Shown: positions 1 to 9,553, counted from the first letter of the stretch. The stretch is DNA of 64,000 nt from Chloroflexaceae bacterium (GCA_025057155.1 JANWYD010000014.1:1-64000), one strand, 5' to 3'. Notes: a model not told the origin generated them from the letters alone. Translations and numbers: made by a program.

Positions 1-69
1 GCGAAGCGAAGCATCTTCCGCCTCCTGGTGCGGTAGACCCCTCGCTCCGCTCGGGGTGACAAACACCGG

Positions 70-92
70 GAAACTTAGTGCACAGACCACTA
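70..92. repeat. Partial end of the ~135-bp family B repeat
   Basis: The string from about position 70 (gaaacttag...cacagaccact) matches the right terminus of the family B repeats found at 8060, 15919, 24577, 41254 and 60200. The rest of the element is not recognisable, so this is a fragment or a diverged copy. Nothing else in the first 155 bases looks like a gene. Confidence 0.4.
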
Positions 93-155
93 ATAGAGTG
101 TTGCATGGAAATCACGAGGTCCCGGCCCTCCCGAAGCGATCGGGTAGCGTCGGGC

Positions 156-1271
156 CTATCGGCCTCCAGCGGTAGAGACCGCCTGCCCGGTGAACTGCCC
201 GACGAGCCGCCTGAGGGCGACTGGCTCGGCAGCGAAGGTGGCTGGCTCGCGCAAGTCAACCACGGTGCGCGAGTCGATTGCATAACGCAGTACGTTGTCG
301 CTGTCAACATTACGGGCGAAGCTGGCGATTTCCAACATCTGCGAGCGGCTGAGATCAGTCGTGACATAGCCGCGCAGGGCGCGGGTGTAGTCATCGAGGC
401 TGGTAAGCTGTTGCAGGAGCCCACGCTCGCGAATACGTTCAAAAATGGCCATCAACACCAGTTGCTGGCGCTGGTTGCGACCGAAGTCGCTGTCAGCGTG
501 GCGTGTTCGGGCATAGATCAGGGCGCGTTTACCGTCGAACACCTGGCGCCCTGGCCGGAAGCGCACCTCAATCGTCCTGTAATCTTCGGTAGGGTAGGCC
601 GGATCGTAGATCGCTTCGGGCACGTCCACGGTAATGCCGCCGAGCTGGTCAATGAGAGTTTCAAAGCCCTGGAAGTTGATTAACACGAAGTTGTCAACTC
701 TGACATCGAGCAGCCGGCTGACGGTGGCCTTGACCAGACTGGCTCCGCCGCCGGGTCCGAACCGGGCCTCGCCGCGAGCATAGGCCGCATTGATGCGGCC
801 CTCGCCGCCGGTGGGGTAGGTCACCCAGAGGTCACGAGGGATGGAGAGCATACTGACGCGCCCGCTATCGCGTTCGATGCGCACGAGCACGAGCGCGTCG
901 GTGCGAGGCGGGGTGGTGTCGCCTGGCCGGGCGTCGGCGCCGAGGAGCAGGATGTTCAGCGTCTCCTGGCTGAGTTGCAGGGCGTTGTCGGCGGCTTCTG
1001 TGGAAACGGCAGATCCCGGAAGGTTCGTTTGTGCCGGCCCCGAGGCGAGCCGGCCAGTGTCGCCGGCCCCGGCATCGCGAGGGGATGCCTGAGATTCCAG
1101 CGGATTGACCGGCGTATCAGGGAAGGCGATGGCAGCAGGGGTGACGATCATGGAATCGATGTCTGCGAGAGCCTGTCGCCATTCCAGGGCGAGACGCAGC
1201 ATCGTGGCTGTCACTATCAGGCTGATAAGCAGAAGGGCGCTAAACACGAGGCGCCGGGGTAATAGGGGCAT
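156..1271 (-). CDS. LytR-CpsA-Psr (LCP) family cell-wall polymer ligase
   Basis: A 371-residue protein with one N-terminal membrane segment (about residues 8-27), a Pro/Thr/Ser-rich linker and an extracellular LCP catalytic domain. Diagnostic motifs are [27 protein letters not shown] and the Arg/Asp string [16 protein letters not shown], which in LCP enzymes bind the polyprenyl pyrophosphate head group. LCP enzymes attach secondary polymers from lipid carriers to the wall. An in-frame ATG lies at 1304, but an extended -10 at 1312-1320 would put transcription start at about 1305, so the ATG at 1271 behind AGGAGGT is preferred, although that Shine-Dalgarno sits unusually close. The family is certain; the exact start is not. 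Confidence 0.9.
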   Translation of the reverse strand: MPLLPRRLVFSALLLISLIVTATMLRLALEWRQALADIDSMIVTPAAIAFPDTPVNPLESQASPRDAGAGDTGRLASGPAQTNLPGSAVSTEAADNALQLSQETLNILLLGADARPGDTTPPRTDALVLVRIERDSGRVSMLSIPRDLWVTYPTGGEGRINAAYARGEARFGPGGGASLVKATVSRLLDVRVDNFVLINFQGFETLIDQLGGITVDVPEAIYDPAYPTEDYRTIEVRFRPGRQVFDGKRALIYARTRHADSDFGRNQRQQLVLMAIFERIRERGLLQQLTSLDDYTRALRGYVTTDLSRSQMLEIASFARNVDSDNVLRYAIDSRTVVDLREPATFAAEPVALRRLVGQFTGQAVSTAGGR

Positions 1272-1311
1272 ACCTCCTGATCTCCACACCAAGGTTACAG
1301 GCATTGGCCCT

Positions 1312-1320
1312 ACTATACCA
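1312..1320 (-). promoter_or_regulatory. Extended -10 promoter for the LCP gene
   Basis: Read on the minus strand the segment is TGGTATAGT, a TGn-extended -10. No good -35 is visible. Its predicted start point falls a base or two from the upstream ATG at 1304, which favours the start at 1271 unless the message is leaderless. Confidence 0.5.
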
Positions 1321-1344
1321 CAGAATAGTTACGGAGCAGTGTGG

Positions 1345-1369
1345 GGGGGCAACCCGGAGGGTTGCCCCC
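1345..1369. terminator. GC-rich hairpin just past birA
   Basis: A perfect 11-bp stem (GGGGGCAACCC pairing with GGGTTGCCCCC) around a 3-base loop starts 2 bases past the birA stop. There is no T-tract on the minus strand, so termination would rest on the stem alone. Confidence 0.5.
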
Positions 1370-1371
1370 AG

Positions 1372-2238
1372 CTACGTTCCCAGCAGCCCCACGTCGCCGG
1401 TAGTGATCACGTGCGTGGTCCCCGTACCATCGCGCACATGCAGGGCGCCGGTCTCGTCAACGTCTTCAGCGCGACCGGTTATCAGGCCGCTGGGGGTTTC
1501 GACGCGCACTTCCCGGCCGAGGGTGAGCAGGCGGGCGCGCCAGGCTGCGAAGAGCGCGCTCGCGGCGCCGGCGCCAAGACGAGTGTACCAGTGATCAAGG
1601 CGACGCAGGAAGGCCCGCAGCAACTCCAGGCGCGCCACCGGCGCGCCAGCGGCGGCAGCGATGCTCGTAGCGGGGTAGCGCGACGCTTCGGGCGGCGGCG
1701 CGGCGCTCACGTTGACGCCGCAGCCGATAATCGCCCAATCGAGGCCCTGGGCGCCCAGACTGACTTCAAGCAAGATGCCGGCGGTTTTGCCCCAGCCGAG
1801 TTGCACCTTCGGGGCATCCTGGTTGTCGCCCGGAGGCGCCGGTGTTGTCACCGCGGCGCCGATGGGCAGCAGCACATCGTTGGGCCATTTAAGGGCCGGG
1901 CGGAGGGTGGTGACGGTCTCAATGGCCTCACAGAGGGCCACGGCGACCATCCACACCAGGCTGACGACCCGTTCGGGGGCCAGCCAGGAAGGGCGCAGCG
2001 CCAGCGAGGTCAGCAAGGCAGTGCCGGGGGGGGCGTCCCAGCGACGACCCAGGCGCCCGCGGCCGCTGGTCTGCACTTCGGCAATGATAAGGGCTGGCCC
2101 CAGGTCTTCAGGATTCAGGCGCAGCCATTCGCGCGCCAGGTCCATGGTGGAGCCGACTGTGTCGTAGCAGTGGACGCTGCTCGGCAGGGTCACAGTTCCC
2201 AGATCGCGCAGGATCAATTCTGGTGTGAGACGATCCAT
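1372..2238 (-). CDS. birA: Biotin--[acetyl-CoA-carboxylase] ligase
   Basis: A 288-residue ligase that activates biotin to biotinyl-AMP and transfers it to a lysine of biotin carrier proteins such as AccB. Visible motifs are the substrate loop [16 protein letters not shown], the catalytic-core KTAGILLEV and GCGVNV, followed by an SH3-like C-terminal domain ([19 protein letters not shown]). It begins directly with the catalytic domain, so it lacks the N-terminal helix-turn-helix of the bifunctional E. coli protein and should not repress transcription. The ATG at 2238 follows GGAGGAA at good spacing. It lies 74 bp downstream of the thiolase gene on the same strand, so the two may be co-transcribed in acyl-CoA metabolism. 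Confidence 0.93.
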   Translation of the reverse strand: MDRLTPELILRDLGTVTLPSSVHCYDTVGSTMDLAREWLRLNPEDLGPALIIAEVQTSGRGRLGRRWDAPPGTALLTSLALRPSWLAPERVVSLVWMVAVALCEAIETVTTLRPALKWPNDVLLPIGAAVTTPAPPGDNQDAPKVQLGWGKTAGILLEVSLGAQGLDWAIIGCGVNVSAAPPPEASRYPATSIAAAAGAPVARLELLRAFLRRLDHWYTRLGAGAASALFAAWRARLLTLGREVRVETPSGLITGRAEDVDETGALHVRDGTGTTHVITTGDVGLLGT

Positions 2239-2312
2239 CGCCGTTCCTCCACAGTGTTGCCCCTGCGCGCAACCCGAAGGGTTACGCTGCCGTCCGTTCC
2301 AGAAACGGAGGT

Positions 2313-3494
2313 TCAGAAGACCTCAACCGCGAGGGCCACGGCTTCGCCGCCGCCGAGACAGAGAGAGGCGATGCCCCGCCGACCGCCGCGCTGGCGCAGC
2401 GCGTGGATCAGCGTGACCAGCACACGGGCGCCGCTGGCCCCGATCGGATGCCCGAGGGCGATGGCTCCGCCGTTGACATTGACCCGATCCACGTCCAGGT
2501 GTGCGGTGCGGATATTGGCTACTACCTGGGCCGCGAAGGCCTCGTTCAATTCAAACAGATCGTAATCATCTACGGTGGTGCCAGCGCGATCCATCAGACG
2601 CTGGATGGCCAGTGGGGGGGCGGTGAAGACCTCGCGTGGGGGGACGGCGGCCTGAGCGGCGTGTTCCACGCGGGCCAGGGGTGTCAGGCCCAGACGGGCG
2701 GCGCGGGCGCCGCTCATCAGCACCAGCGCCGCTGCGCCGTCGGTAATGCCAGGGGCGTTGCCCGCGGTGACGGTGCCGTTCTCTGCGAAGGCGGGGCGCA
2801 GCCGCGCCAGGGCCTGCAGTGAGGTGTCCCGCCGCGGGCATTCGTCGGTGTCTACGGTAAGCGTCTGGCCTTTGGCGTCGGGTACGGTGACGGGGACGAT
2901 CTCATCGGCGAAACGTCCGCCGTCAATGGCGGCGATGGCCCGTTCGTGTGACTGGAGGGCGAAGGTGTCCTGCTGCTCGCGGGTGACCTTGAAGCTGCGG
3001 GCGATCCATTCGGCGGCATTGCCCATATGCTGATGTTCAAAGGCGCACCACAGGCCGTCGTGGACCATGGCGTCAATCAGTTCACCGTTGCCGAGACGAT
3101 AGCCGTGGCGGGCGCCAGGCAGCAGGTAGGGGGTGTTGCTCATATGTTCCATACCGCCCGCCACGATCACCTCGGCCTCGCCTGCGCGGATCAACGCTGC
3201 GCCAAGCATGATCGCCTTGAGGCCGCTGCCGCAGACCTTGTTGACGGCGAAGGCGCTCACGCTGTCGGGCAGGCCGCCCTTGATCGCCGCCTGGCGCGCC
3301 GGCGCCTGGCCCAGCCCCGCGCTCACGACGTTGCCCATGATGCACTCGTCCACGCTGGCGGGGTCAATTCCCGCCCGGCTCACGGCCGCGCGCACCGCTG
3401 CGGCCCCCAGATCGGTCGCGCTGAGACTGGCGTATGCGCCATTAAACTTGCCAATCGGCGTGCGAGCCGCACCGACGATCACCACCTCTTCCAT
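2313..3494 (-). CDS. Acetyl-CoA C-acetyltransferase (thiolase)
   Basis: A 393-residue thiolase, the usual family length. It condenses two acetyl-CoA to acetoacetyl-CoA or cleaves 3-ketoacyl-CoA. The acyl-accepting Cys is in [11 protein letters not shown] (about residue 89), the catalytic His in [10 protein letters not shown] and the second Cys in [11 protein letters not shown]. The start is the ATG at 3494 preceded by AAGGAGG; an in-frame upstream extension to 3596 has no ribosome site and no family homology. Biosynthetic and degradative thiolases cannot be separated from sequence alone. The adjacent biotin ligase would fit acetyl-CoA/acyl-CoA metabolism. Confidence 0.93.
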   Translation of the reverse strand: MEEVVIVGAARTPIGKFNGAYASLSATDLGAAAVRAAVSRAGIDPASVDECIMGNVVSAGLGQAPARQAAIKGGLPDSVSAFAVNKVCGSGLKAIMLGAALIRAGEAEVIVAGGMEHMSNTPYLLPGARHGYRLGNGELIDAMVHDGLWCAFEHQHMGNAAEWIARSFKVTREQQDTFALQSHERAIAAIDGGRFADEIVPVTVPDAKGQTLTVDTDECPRRDTSLQALARLRPAFAENGTVTAGNAPGITDGAAALVLMSGARAARLGLTPLARVEHAAQAAVPPREVFTAPPLAIQRLMDRAGTTVDDYDLFELNEAFAAQVVANIRTAHLDVDRVNVNGGAIALGHPIGASGARVLVTLIHALRQRGGRRGIASLCLGGGEAVALAVEVF

Positions 3495-3543
3495 GCTGTC
3501 CTCCTTGACGGCCTGGCGCCTGTTAACCGGCTGTCTGCGGCGC

Positions 3544-3611
3544 GCAACCTGGAAGGTTGCCGTTCGCCGTTCAAGAACGTGCAAGATACAGCGCACAGTG
3601 ATACCATTATA
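3544..3611 (-). promoter_or_regulatory. Thiolase leader: -10 box and hairpin
   Basis: On the minus strand TATAAT occupies 3606-3611, about 110 bases upstream of the thiolase ATG. A hairpin (GCAACCT, loop GGA, AGGTTGC) lies at 3544-3560 within the resulting leader. No convincing -35 is seen, so this is tentative. Confidence 0.35.
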
Positions 3612-3666
3612 CTTCGCTCTGCGCGGAACGATGCATCGCTAGCCCCTGCGGGTTGCGGGGTTCGCA

Positions 3667-3695
3667 CTGGCAACGCCGGAGGAATATGCTATAGT
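3667..3695 (+). promoter_or_regulatory. Sigma-70-like promoter for the CBS-ACT gene
   Basis: CTGGCA at 3667, 17 bp, then TATAGT at 3690 preceded by TGC (extended -10). The gene's ATG is at 3766 behind AAGGAGG. Confidence 0.6.
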
Positions 3696-3765
3696 AGACT
3701 GAGGGCCGCGAATCGGCCCGTCTATCGTGTATCGAGAGTGCCGGATGGTCTACAAGGAGGTAGCC

Positions 3766-4413
3766 ATGCTTGTCGGCGAGCGGATGTCGCGCCCAATCAT
3801 TACGGTTACACCGCAGACGACGGTGAACGATGCTCTGCACCTGATGCGCACCGAGCGCATCCGGCGCGCGCCGGTAGTCTCCCACGGCAAACTGGTGGGG
3901 ATCGTTTCAATGAAGGATCTCCTCAATGCCTCGCCCTCGCAGGCGACGACCCTGAGCGTCTGGGAGTTGAACTACTTGCTCAGCAAGCTCACTGTCGAAC
4001 AGATAATGACCCGTGAGGTTGTGACGATCACGGAAGACACGCCTATTGAGGAAGCAGCGCGGATCATGGTTGATCGGCGCGTCGGCGGGTTGCCGGTGAT
4101 GCGCGGCGGTGAAGTGGTAGGGATCATCACTGAGACCGATCTCTTCAAGATTTTTCTTGAGTTAATGGGCGCGCGCGATGTCGGGGTGCGCTGTGAGGTG
4201 CGCGTGCTCGACGAGCCGGGCCAGCTTGCCCGCCTGACCCAGACTCTTGCCGGCGCCGGAGGCAATATCATCGCCCTTGGCACCTTCGCTGGCGATAGCC
4301 CCGGTCATAGCACCGTTACGTTCAAGGTCTCCGGTCTGACGCCCGACGAGGTGCGGGGGTTGATTACTCCAGTGGTTGAGCGGGTAGTGGACATTCGGGT
4401 GACGCATCCATAG
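3766..4413 (+). CDS. Tandem CBS domain and ACT domain protein (AcuB-like)
   Basis: A 215-residue cytoplasmic protein with two CBS motifs (about residues 1-58, MSRPIITVTPQTTV..., and 75-135, MTREVVTITEDTP...) followed by a C-terminal ACT domain beginning CEVRVLDEPGQLARL. This CBS-CBS-ACT order matches AcuB-type proteins; CBS pairs bind adenine nucleotides and ACT domains bind amino acids or other small ligands, so a sensory role is likely, but no catalytic domain is attached. The start is the ATG at 3766 behind AAGGAGG with 5-base spacing; ATGs at 3727 and 3745 lack such a site. It has its own promoter and no obvious operon partner, so its target is unknown. Confidence 0.85.
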   Translation: MLVGERMSRPIITVTPQTTVNDALHLMRTERIRRAPVVSHGKLVGIVSMKDLLNASPSQATTLSVWELNYLLSKLTVEQIMTREVVTITEDTPIEEAARIMVDRRVGGLPVMRGGEVVGIITETDLFKIFLELMGARDVGVRCEVRVLDEPGQLARLTQTLAGAGGNIIALGTFAGDSPGHSTVTFKVSGLTPDEVRGLITPVVERVVDIRVTHP

Positions 4414-4604
4414 CCGGTTGGCGAGGCGGCCTGCTTTCCCCACCCGTCCGGGTAGTCTGGCAACACGGGTTTCTGATATTTACCGCAGAGGGCGCGGAGG
4501 GTTGCAAACTCGATTCATTCTGGCCGCGTATCTGCCGTTGAAGCGGGTCAGAGCGTCGTTCACGGCATTGGTGACGGTCAGTATTGAGCCGAGTCTTGTC
4601 GCTT

Positions 4605-4645
4605 CGCCTACGCCTTTCACCCCCAGGGGTTGCGTGGCGTAGGCG
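4605..4645. other. Hairpin in a 419-bp non-coding gap
   Basis: The gap 4414-4832 holds no supportable gene. Its clearest structure is a 10-bp perfect inverted repeat (CGCCTACGCC at 4605, GGCGTAGGCG at 4636) enclosing a second CCCC/GGGG pairing. TAGAAT at 4763 could be a -10 for the next gene but has no -35. Confidence 0.4.
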
Positions 4646-4832
4646 TTTCGATCTCCGGGATGGCTTCGCTCGTTCGGTGTTCGTCCCGTCGTTGTGAGAA
4701 AAGCCGGGTTCCGATACCTCGGCGCGGAGGGTGGCGCCGTCTCCAACCCTCCGTAACTGCGGTAGAATGCGCTGGTGATACGGCGCCAGCAGCGTGTGTG
4801 GCGCGGGTTGCACCTGGCTACAGGTGAGAGCG

Positions 4833-6167
4833 ATGTGTATGTCATACCAGCAAGAACTTCTGGGAAAGATTGCGGCGCGCAGCGCAGTCGTGGGTGTCAT
4901 TGGAATGGGGTATGTCGGGATGCCGCTGGCGGTGCGGGCTGGCGCCCAGGGTTTCCGCGTCCTGGGCTTCGACGTGAACGCCGAACGGGTGGCTCAGATT
5001 AACGCCGGACAGAGCTATGTGGGCGACGTACCCGGGGCGGCCCTGGCCGATCTGCGGGCCAGCGGTCGCCTTGAGGCCACCACCGAGGTGGAGCGCATGG
5101 CCGCCTGCGATCTGCTGATCATCTGCGTGCCGACGCCGCTCAGCCAGACGCGCGACCCGGATCTGCGCCACGTCGAAAACGCCGCTGCGGCAATTGCCCG
5201 CAGCCTGCGCCCGGGCCAGCTCATTGTGCTCGAAAGCACCACCTATCCCGGCACGACCCGCGAAGTGGTGCAGCCGCGGCTCGACGCGCGGGGCCTTCGG
5301 GTGGGCCAGGACTACTTTCTGGCCTTCTCGCCCGAACGAATTGACCCGGGGCAGACCAGCAGCAAGGGTTATAGTGTCGAGAATACTCCCAGGGTGGTCG
5401 GCGGCGTCACGCCAGCCTGCACCGAACTGGCAGGGGCCTTCTATAGCCATATCACTAGTAAGGTGGTGCTGGTCTCGTCGCCAGATGCGGCAGAAATGAC
5501 CAAACTCTTCGAGAATATCTTTCGGGCGGTGAACATCGCGCTGGTGAACGAACTGGCCCTGCTCTGCGACCGCATGGGTCTCGATGTCTGGGAAGTGGTT
5601 GAGGCCGCGGCCACCAAGCCCTACGGCTTTATGAAGTTTATGCCAGGACCGGGACTGGGTGGTCACTGCATTCCGATTGATCCCTACTATCTCACCTGGA
5701 AGGCCCGCGCCTACGACATGAACACGCGCTTCGTCGAACTGGCCGGCGAGATCAATACCCAGATGCCGCGCCACGTGCGCGATCTGATTGCGCGCGCGCT
5801 TAACCGCCAGCGCAAACCGCTTAACGGCTCGGTGGTAGTGCTGCTGGGGGTCGCCTACAAACCGGATGTGGACGACTACCGGGAGTCGCCAGCGCTCAAG
5901 ATTATGGATCTGCTGGTTGCCGAGGGAGCGGTGGTGATCACCTGCGATCCCCACGTGCGGCGCTTCGAGACCCACGACGGGCGGCACTACGAGACCACGC
6001 CCCTTACGGACGAGATGCTGCGGTGCTGCGACTGCGCGGCGATTATCACCGCCCACAGCGCCTTTCCCTACCAGCAGATCGTTGAACTGGCGCCGGTGGT
6101 GGTGGATACGCGCAATGCCACCGCGCGCCTGCCGGCGGAGTTGCGGGCCCGGGTGGTGCGGTTATGA
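4833..6167 (+). CDS. Nucleotide-sugar dehydrogenase (UDP-HexNAc 6-dehydrogenase type)
   Basis: A 444-residue NAD-dependent enzyme that oxidises a UDP-sugar at C6 to the uronic acid for surface glycan synthesis. The Rossmann motif GVIGMGYVGMPLA is near residue 25, FSPERIDPG lies mid-protein, and the catalytic Cys sits in GLGGHCIPIDPYYL. The SPERIDPG and GGHCIPIDPYYL forms resemble the WbpA/UDP-N-acetylglucosamine dehydrogenase branch more than UDP-glucose dehydrogenase (usually NPEFL...). A C-terminal UDP-binding domain (GVAYKPDVDDYRESPALKI) is present. The ATG at 4833 follows AGGTGAG; another ATG at 4839 is equally possible. No glycan cluster accompanies it, so the final polymer is unknown. 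Confidence 0.88.
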   Translation: MCMSYQQELLGKIAARSAVVGVIGMGYVGMPLAVRAGAQGFRVLGFDVNAERVAQINAGQSYVGDVPGAALADLRASGRLEATTEVERMAACDLLIICVPTPLSQTRDPDLRHVENAAAAIARSLRPGQLIVLESTTYPGTTREVVQPRLDARGLRVGQDYFLAFSPERIDPGQTSSKGYSVENTPRVVGGVTPACTELAGAFYSHITSKVVLVSSPDAAEMTKLFENIFRAVNIALVNELALLCDRMGLDVWEVVEAAATKPYGFMKFMPGPGLGGHCIPIDPYYLTWKARAYDMNTRFVELAGEINTQMPRHVRDLIARALNRQRKPLNGSVVVLLGVAYKPDVDDYRESPALKIMDLLVAEGAVVITCDPHVRRFETHDGRHYETTPLTDEMLRCCDCAAIITAHSAFPYQQIVELAPVVVDTRNATARLPAELRARVVRL

Positions 6168-6199
6168 ACCGATGCGCTTTTGTTGCCCTGGATGCAGCG

Positions 6200-6232
6200 G
6201 GGGCGGGTTCCGAACCCGCCCCTGCTTATTGT
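6200..6232 (+). terminator. Rho-independent terminator
   Basis: GGGGCGGGT (6200-6208) pairs with ACCCGCCCC (6214-6222) around TCCGA and is followed by the T-rich TGCTTATTGTT. It lies 32 bases past the dehydrogenase stop. Confidence 0.75.
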
Positions 6233-6425
6233 TATGCAGAGAGTGGCAGGGGCGAAGGCACAGCTCTCCCCGGTCCTCCTTCCAGGCGGGGAAGCGATCA
6301 GGGAGAGAAATACCCTCTCAAATCCTTCGATGTTCATCTCGGCTCCGGTACCGGGCGTTTGCTATGATGAGAACGCAGCCACATGTATGGGTTGCCCGGC
6401 AGCCATCTACCGACGAGGAGCCGTT

Positions 6426-8060
6426 ATGCGCGTTGTACGTCTTGCAGTGGTTGGATTGCTCGCTCTCCTCATCGCCTGCACCGGCTCGGGTTCGACGACG
6501 GGCGGCGACGGCGCGCCAGCGAACGCTATTCGCATTTCCATCGCCTACAGTCCGGAGAAGGAAAAGTGGCTCACCGAGCAGATCTCGCGCTTCAATCAGC
6601 AACGGGTGCTGATCGAAGGCCGCCCGGTCTTCGTGGAAGGCATTAACAAGTCCTCAGGCGTCGCCCGCACCGAGATCAAGAACGGCACGCTGAACGTTAC
6701 CGTCTGGAGCCCCTCCGCTTCCACCTGGCTCGAGGTGCTGAAACAGGAGAGCGGCAACCCGAATATCGCCGTGTCCAGCAAGCCCCTGGTGCTTACGCCG
6801 GTGGTGATTGGGATGTGGCGGCCCATGGCCGAGGCCATGGGCTGGCCCAACCAGCCGATTGGCTGGTCGGATATGCTGGCGCTGATTGAAGATCCGCAGG
6901 GGTGGGGCAAGTTCGGACACCCCGAATGGGGCAGGTTCTCCTGGGGGCATACCGACCCGGAGGTCAGCACCACAGCCCTGAGCACGCTGATCGCCGAGTT
7001 CTATGCCGCCAGCGGCAAGCAGCGCGGTCTCACCGTCGCCGATGTGCAGAGTTCCGAGGCCCAGCAATTCATTCGCGACCTGGGCCAGGGGATCAAGCAT
7101 TATGGCTATAACACGCTGATCTTCTCTTCGAACATGAAGAAGTTCGGGATGTCGTACATCTCGGCCTTTCCGATGGAGGAGATCACCCTGATTGACTTCA
7201 ACAAGTTCGATCCGCCGCCCACGCCGCTGGTGGCGATCTATCCCCGCGAGGGCACCTTCTGGCACGACAATCCCTTCATCATTCTCAGCAGCGCCAGCGA
7301 TGTGGAACGGCAGGCCGCCACGGCCTTCTACGACTTTCTGCTGACCTCCGAGGCCCAGCAGGCGGCGATGAGCTATGGCTTCCGCCCGGCGAATGTCAAC
7401 GTGCCCCTGACTGACCCGATCAGCCCGGCCTATGGCGTGGATCCCCAGGGGGTGCAGACGGTTCTCGAGCTTCCCAGCGCCGAGGTGATCGTGGCCGTTA
7501 AGAACGCCTGGGCGCTCAACCGCAAACGGGCGGATATCATGCTGGTGGTTGACACCTCGGGTTCGATGCAGGGCGACAAGCTGACCATGGTTCAGGCCGG
7601 CCTGGAAACCTTTCTGATGCGTATTTTGCCCGAGGATCGGCTTGGTTTGATCACGTTCGACTCGAGCGCCCGCGTGGTCGTGCCGATGGCCGCGCTGAGC
7701 GAGAATCGCATCCCGCTGCAACAGGCCATCGGCGAGATGCGCGCCCGGGGCAAGACGGCGGTGTTCGACGCGCTCGAACTTGCCCGCGCGGAACTGGAGG
7801 CGCTGCCGCCAGCGGAAGATGATCGCATCCGGGCGATTGTGTTGCTTTCCGATGGCGCGGATAATGCCAGCACGATCAGCATCGAGGATCTGCGCCAGCG
7901 CTTCGATGAGACGGACATCAGTATCTTCCCTGTAGCCTATGGCGCCGATGCCGATGTGACCATTCTCGAACAGATCGCCGATTTCTCGCGCACGATCGTC
8001 GTCAAGGGTGATACCGGAGATATCGCTCAGATCTTCGAGAACCTCAGCCGCTACTTTTAG
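6426..8060 (+). CDS. Lipoprotein: solute-binding-like domain fused to a VWA domain
   Basis: A 544-residue exported lipoprotein. The signal MRVVRLAVVGLLALLIAC ends in a lipobox (LIAC). Residues about 35-340 look like an ABC-type extracellular solute-binding domain (phrases such as ITLIDFNKFDPPPTPLVAIYP and the substrate-lobe pattern), followed by a von Willebrand A domain from about residue 365 with an intact MIDAS motif DTSGS (about 376-380) and a later LLSDGADN. VWA domains bind protein ligands through a divalent metal. The ATG at 6426 follows GAGGAG; an open frame extends upstream without a ribosome site. The fusion suggests a sensor or adhesin on the membrane surface rather than a transporter, since no permease genes are adjacent. 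Confidence 0.88.
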   Translation: MRVVRLAVVGLLALLIACTGSGSTTGGDGAPANAIRISIAYSPEKEKWLTEQISRFNQQRVLIEGRPVFVEGINKSSGVARTEIKNGTLNVTVWSPSASTWLEVLKQESGNPNIAVSSKPLVLTPVVIGMWRPMAEAMGWPNQPIGWSDMLALIEDPQGWGKFGHPEWGRFSWGHTDPEVSTTALSTLIAEFYAASGKQRGLTVADVQSSEAQQFIRDLGQGIKHYGYNTLIFSSNMKKFGMSYISAFPMEEITLIDFNKFDPPPTPLVAIYPREGTFWHDNPFIILSSASDVERQAATAFYDFLLTSEAQQAAMSYGFRPANVNVPLTDPISPAYGVDPQGVQTVLELPSAEVIVAVKNAWALNRKRADIMLVVDTSGSMQGDKLTMVQAGLETFLMRILPEDRLGLITFDSSARVVVPMAALSENRIPLQQAIGEMRARGKTAVFDALELARAELEALPPAEDDRIRAIVLLSDGADNASTISIEDLRQRFDETDISIFPVAYGADADVTILEQIADFSRTIVVKGDTGDIAQIFENLSRYF

Positions 8061-8192
8061 TGGTCTGTAACCTGCGTTCTTTGCTCAACCCGCCCCCTCC
8101 CTGACCCCCCTCGCCGTTGGAGGGCGTCTGGCGTCTCCCTCCAACGGGGGGGAGGCTGGGGGGGGCGGAAACGCAAGGTAGAGTTAATTCAC
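8060..8192. repeat. Family B palindromic repeat, copy 1
   Basis: A ~133-bp GC-rich inverted repeat starting inside the TAG stop of the VWA gene. The left part (ggtctgtaac...ctttgctcaacccgcccc) is nearly the same as the copy at 60200. The core can fold into a long stem of CCCCTCC/GGAGGGG type, so it may also end transcripts from both flanking genes, which are convergent. Confidence 0.75.
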
Positions 8193-8206
8193 ATTTGGCA
8201 TTATTT

Positions 8207-9553
8207 TCAACGCACCATTGAAGGTGCTGCCGGTTGCCGAAGGTTCTCCAGGGCCAGCGTCCGCGACCCCAGGGGTTCAAGGCGCACACCGCCATCTTCG
8301 GGGTAGAAGGCCAGCACGGCGCGTTCAAGGTACTGCACGACGCGAGGTTGGCCGTCGGCGGCGATGGCGCTGAATTCCTCTGACAGTGGCAACCCGAACA
8401 CCTCCAGCCCGCCCCCGCGTTCCCAGAAGTCCAGAAAGGCGCCCTGCAGCGTATGTCCGGTCTCAGGGAAACGCCGGCCCGCAACGTCGCCGGCAGGCTC
8501 GGCCAGGGCCTCGGCGCCGCCGTAGGCCAGGTCGCGCAGCGCGGCAACCCCGAGGGGTTCGGGTTGCACATAGTAGGGCGTGTCGCGCAGATCCTCCCGG
8601 AGGGCGATACTGGCGTTGCGGAAGGTCTGGCGCAGGCCGTCAGCCATGGCGCGGGCCGGTTCGAGGGGCGGGCCGAAACGTTCCTCGGCGCCCAGGGCGC
8701 GCCAGTAGCGGTAGATCGGCGCGGGCACGCGCAGCCCGACCACAAGCCCATCTTCGGGCAGGGGCAGCAGGGTCTCGGCGTCTGCCAGAACGGCCTGGAG
8801 ACCGGCGAGATTCTGGGCGAACTCGGTCTGGTCGCCGGAGATCAGTTCGGGAACGATGGCCGCGATGCCAAGGCTGCTGGCCCAGTCGTGCATGCCGCCG
8901 GTAATGGTGTAGTTGGGCCAGAAGCGGCTGTAGGCGTAGCCCGCGCCGCTGGCGTAGCGTTCGGCCATGGCAATCGAAGGGGCGTGCTCGCAACTTGCCG
9001 GGAAGACCAGCCCGGCGTTGGAATGCAGGAAGATGGCCCCGGCAGCGTCCCAGAGGAAGGAGCGCAACAGACGCACCTCGGGCTGTGAGTCAGGATAGGG
9101 GCCGCCGGTGTCGGAGATCATCCCGTAGGCGCCCTGCACCGTCACGCGCCAGTCGTTGTCGGGGCAGGCGTCCAGATTAGTGTTCATGTTGCGGTTCAGG
9201 TCAACGCCCGCGGCGTCGAAGCGCCAGCCGAGGGCCAGGCCGTCGGGGTTGATCGAGGGGATGAAGGCGAGGCGCACGCCTGCCGGGACCAGGGCGGGAT
9301 TGGCGTGGAAGTGGGCGATTAGTTCGAGGGTCAGGCGGTAGGTGTTGGCCTCAGGGGCGCCGTGGGTGTTGCCGACAACGACCAGTTTGCGCGGGCCGGC
9401 GCCGAACTGCACGACCTCGATAGGGCGGCCCTGGGCGGAGTAGCCGAGCACGAAGCTGCGCGCATCGCTGGCCGCCGCGCGCGGGAGCGCGGCAGGCGAA
9501 CCGGCGGCCAGCGCCAGCAAGGTGGCGAGGAGGCAGAGCAGGCAGGGCTTCAT
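8207..9553 (-). CDS. Secreted M14-family zinc carboxypeptidase with C-terminal WxxxGG modules
   Basis: A 448-residue exported protein: signal peptide (MKPCLLCLLATLLALAAG), then an M14 metallocarboxypeptidase domain with the zinc-ligand region NTHGAPEANT, INPDGL, the substrate-binding GVDLNRN and the late catalytic Glu in VPELISG. His and Glu of the first motif are 4 apart (HGAPE) rather than the classical HxxE. After about residue 290 come two copies of a Chloroflexota-type repeat (YWRALGAEERFGPPL... and FPETGHTLQGAFLDFWERGG...), the same module seen in the secreted protein at 48060. The start at 9553 is chosen for its signal peptide; no Shine-Dalgarno is evident. The role is probably extracellular peptide or wall-peptide trimming. 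Confidence 0.85.
   Translation of the reverse strand: MKPCLLCLLATLLALAAGSPAALPRAAASDARSFVLGYSAQGRPIEVVQFGAGPRKLVVVGNTHGAPEANTYRLTLELIAHFHANPALVPAGVRLAFIPSINPDGLALGWRFDAAGVDLNRNMNTNLDACPDNDWRVTVQGAYGMISDTGGPYPDSQPEVRLLRSFLWDAAGAIFLHSNAGLVFPASCEHAPSIAMAERYASGAGYAYSRFWPNYTITGGMHDWASSLGIAAIVPELISGDQTEFAQNLAGLQAVLADAETLLPLPEDGLVVGLRVPAPIYRYWRALGAEERFGPPLEPARAMADGLRQTFRNASIALREDLRDTPYYVQPEPLGVAALRDLAYGGAEALAEPAGDVAGRRFPETGHTLQGAFLDFWERGGGLEVFGLPLSEEFSAIAADGQPRVVQYLERAVLAFYPEDGGVRLEPLGSRTLALENLRQPAAPSMVR

Noticed and set aside
3544..3560. Hairpin in the thiolase leader as a riboswitch.
   Set aside because: Only a 7-bp stem with no conserved aptamer features; a simple hairpin is sufficient.
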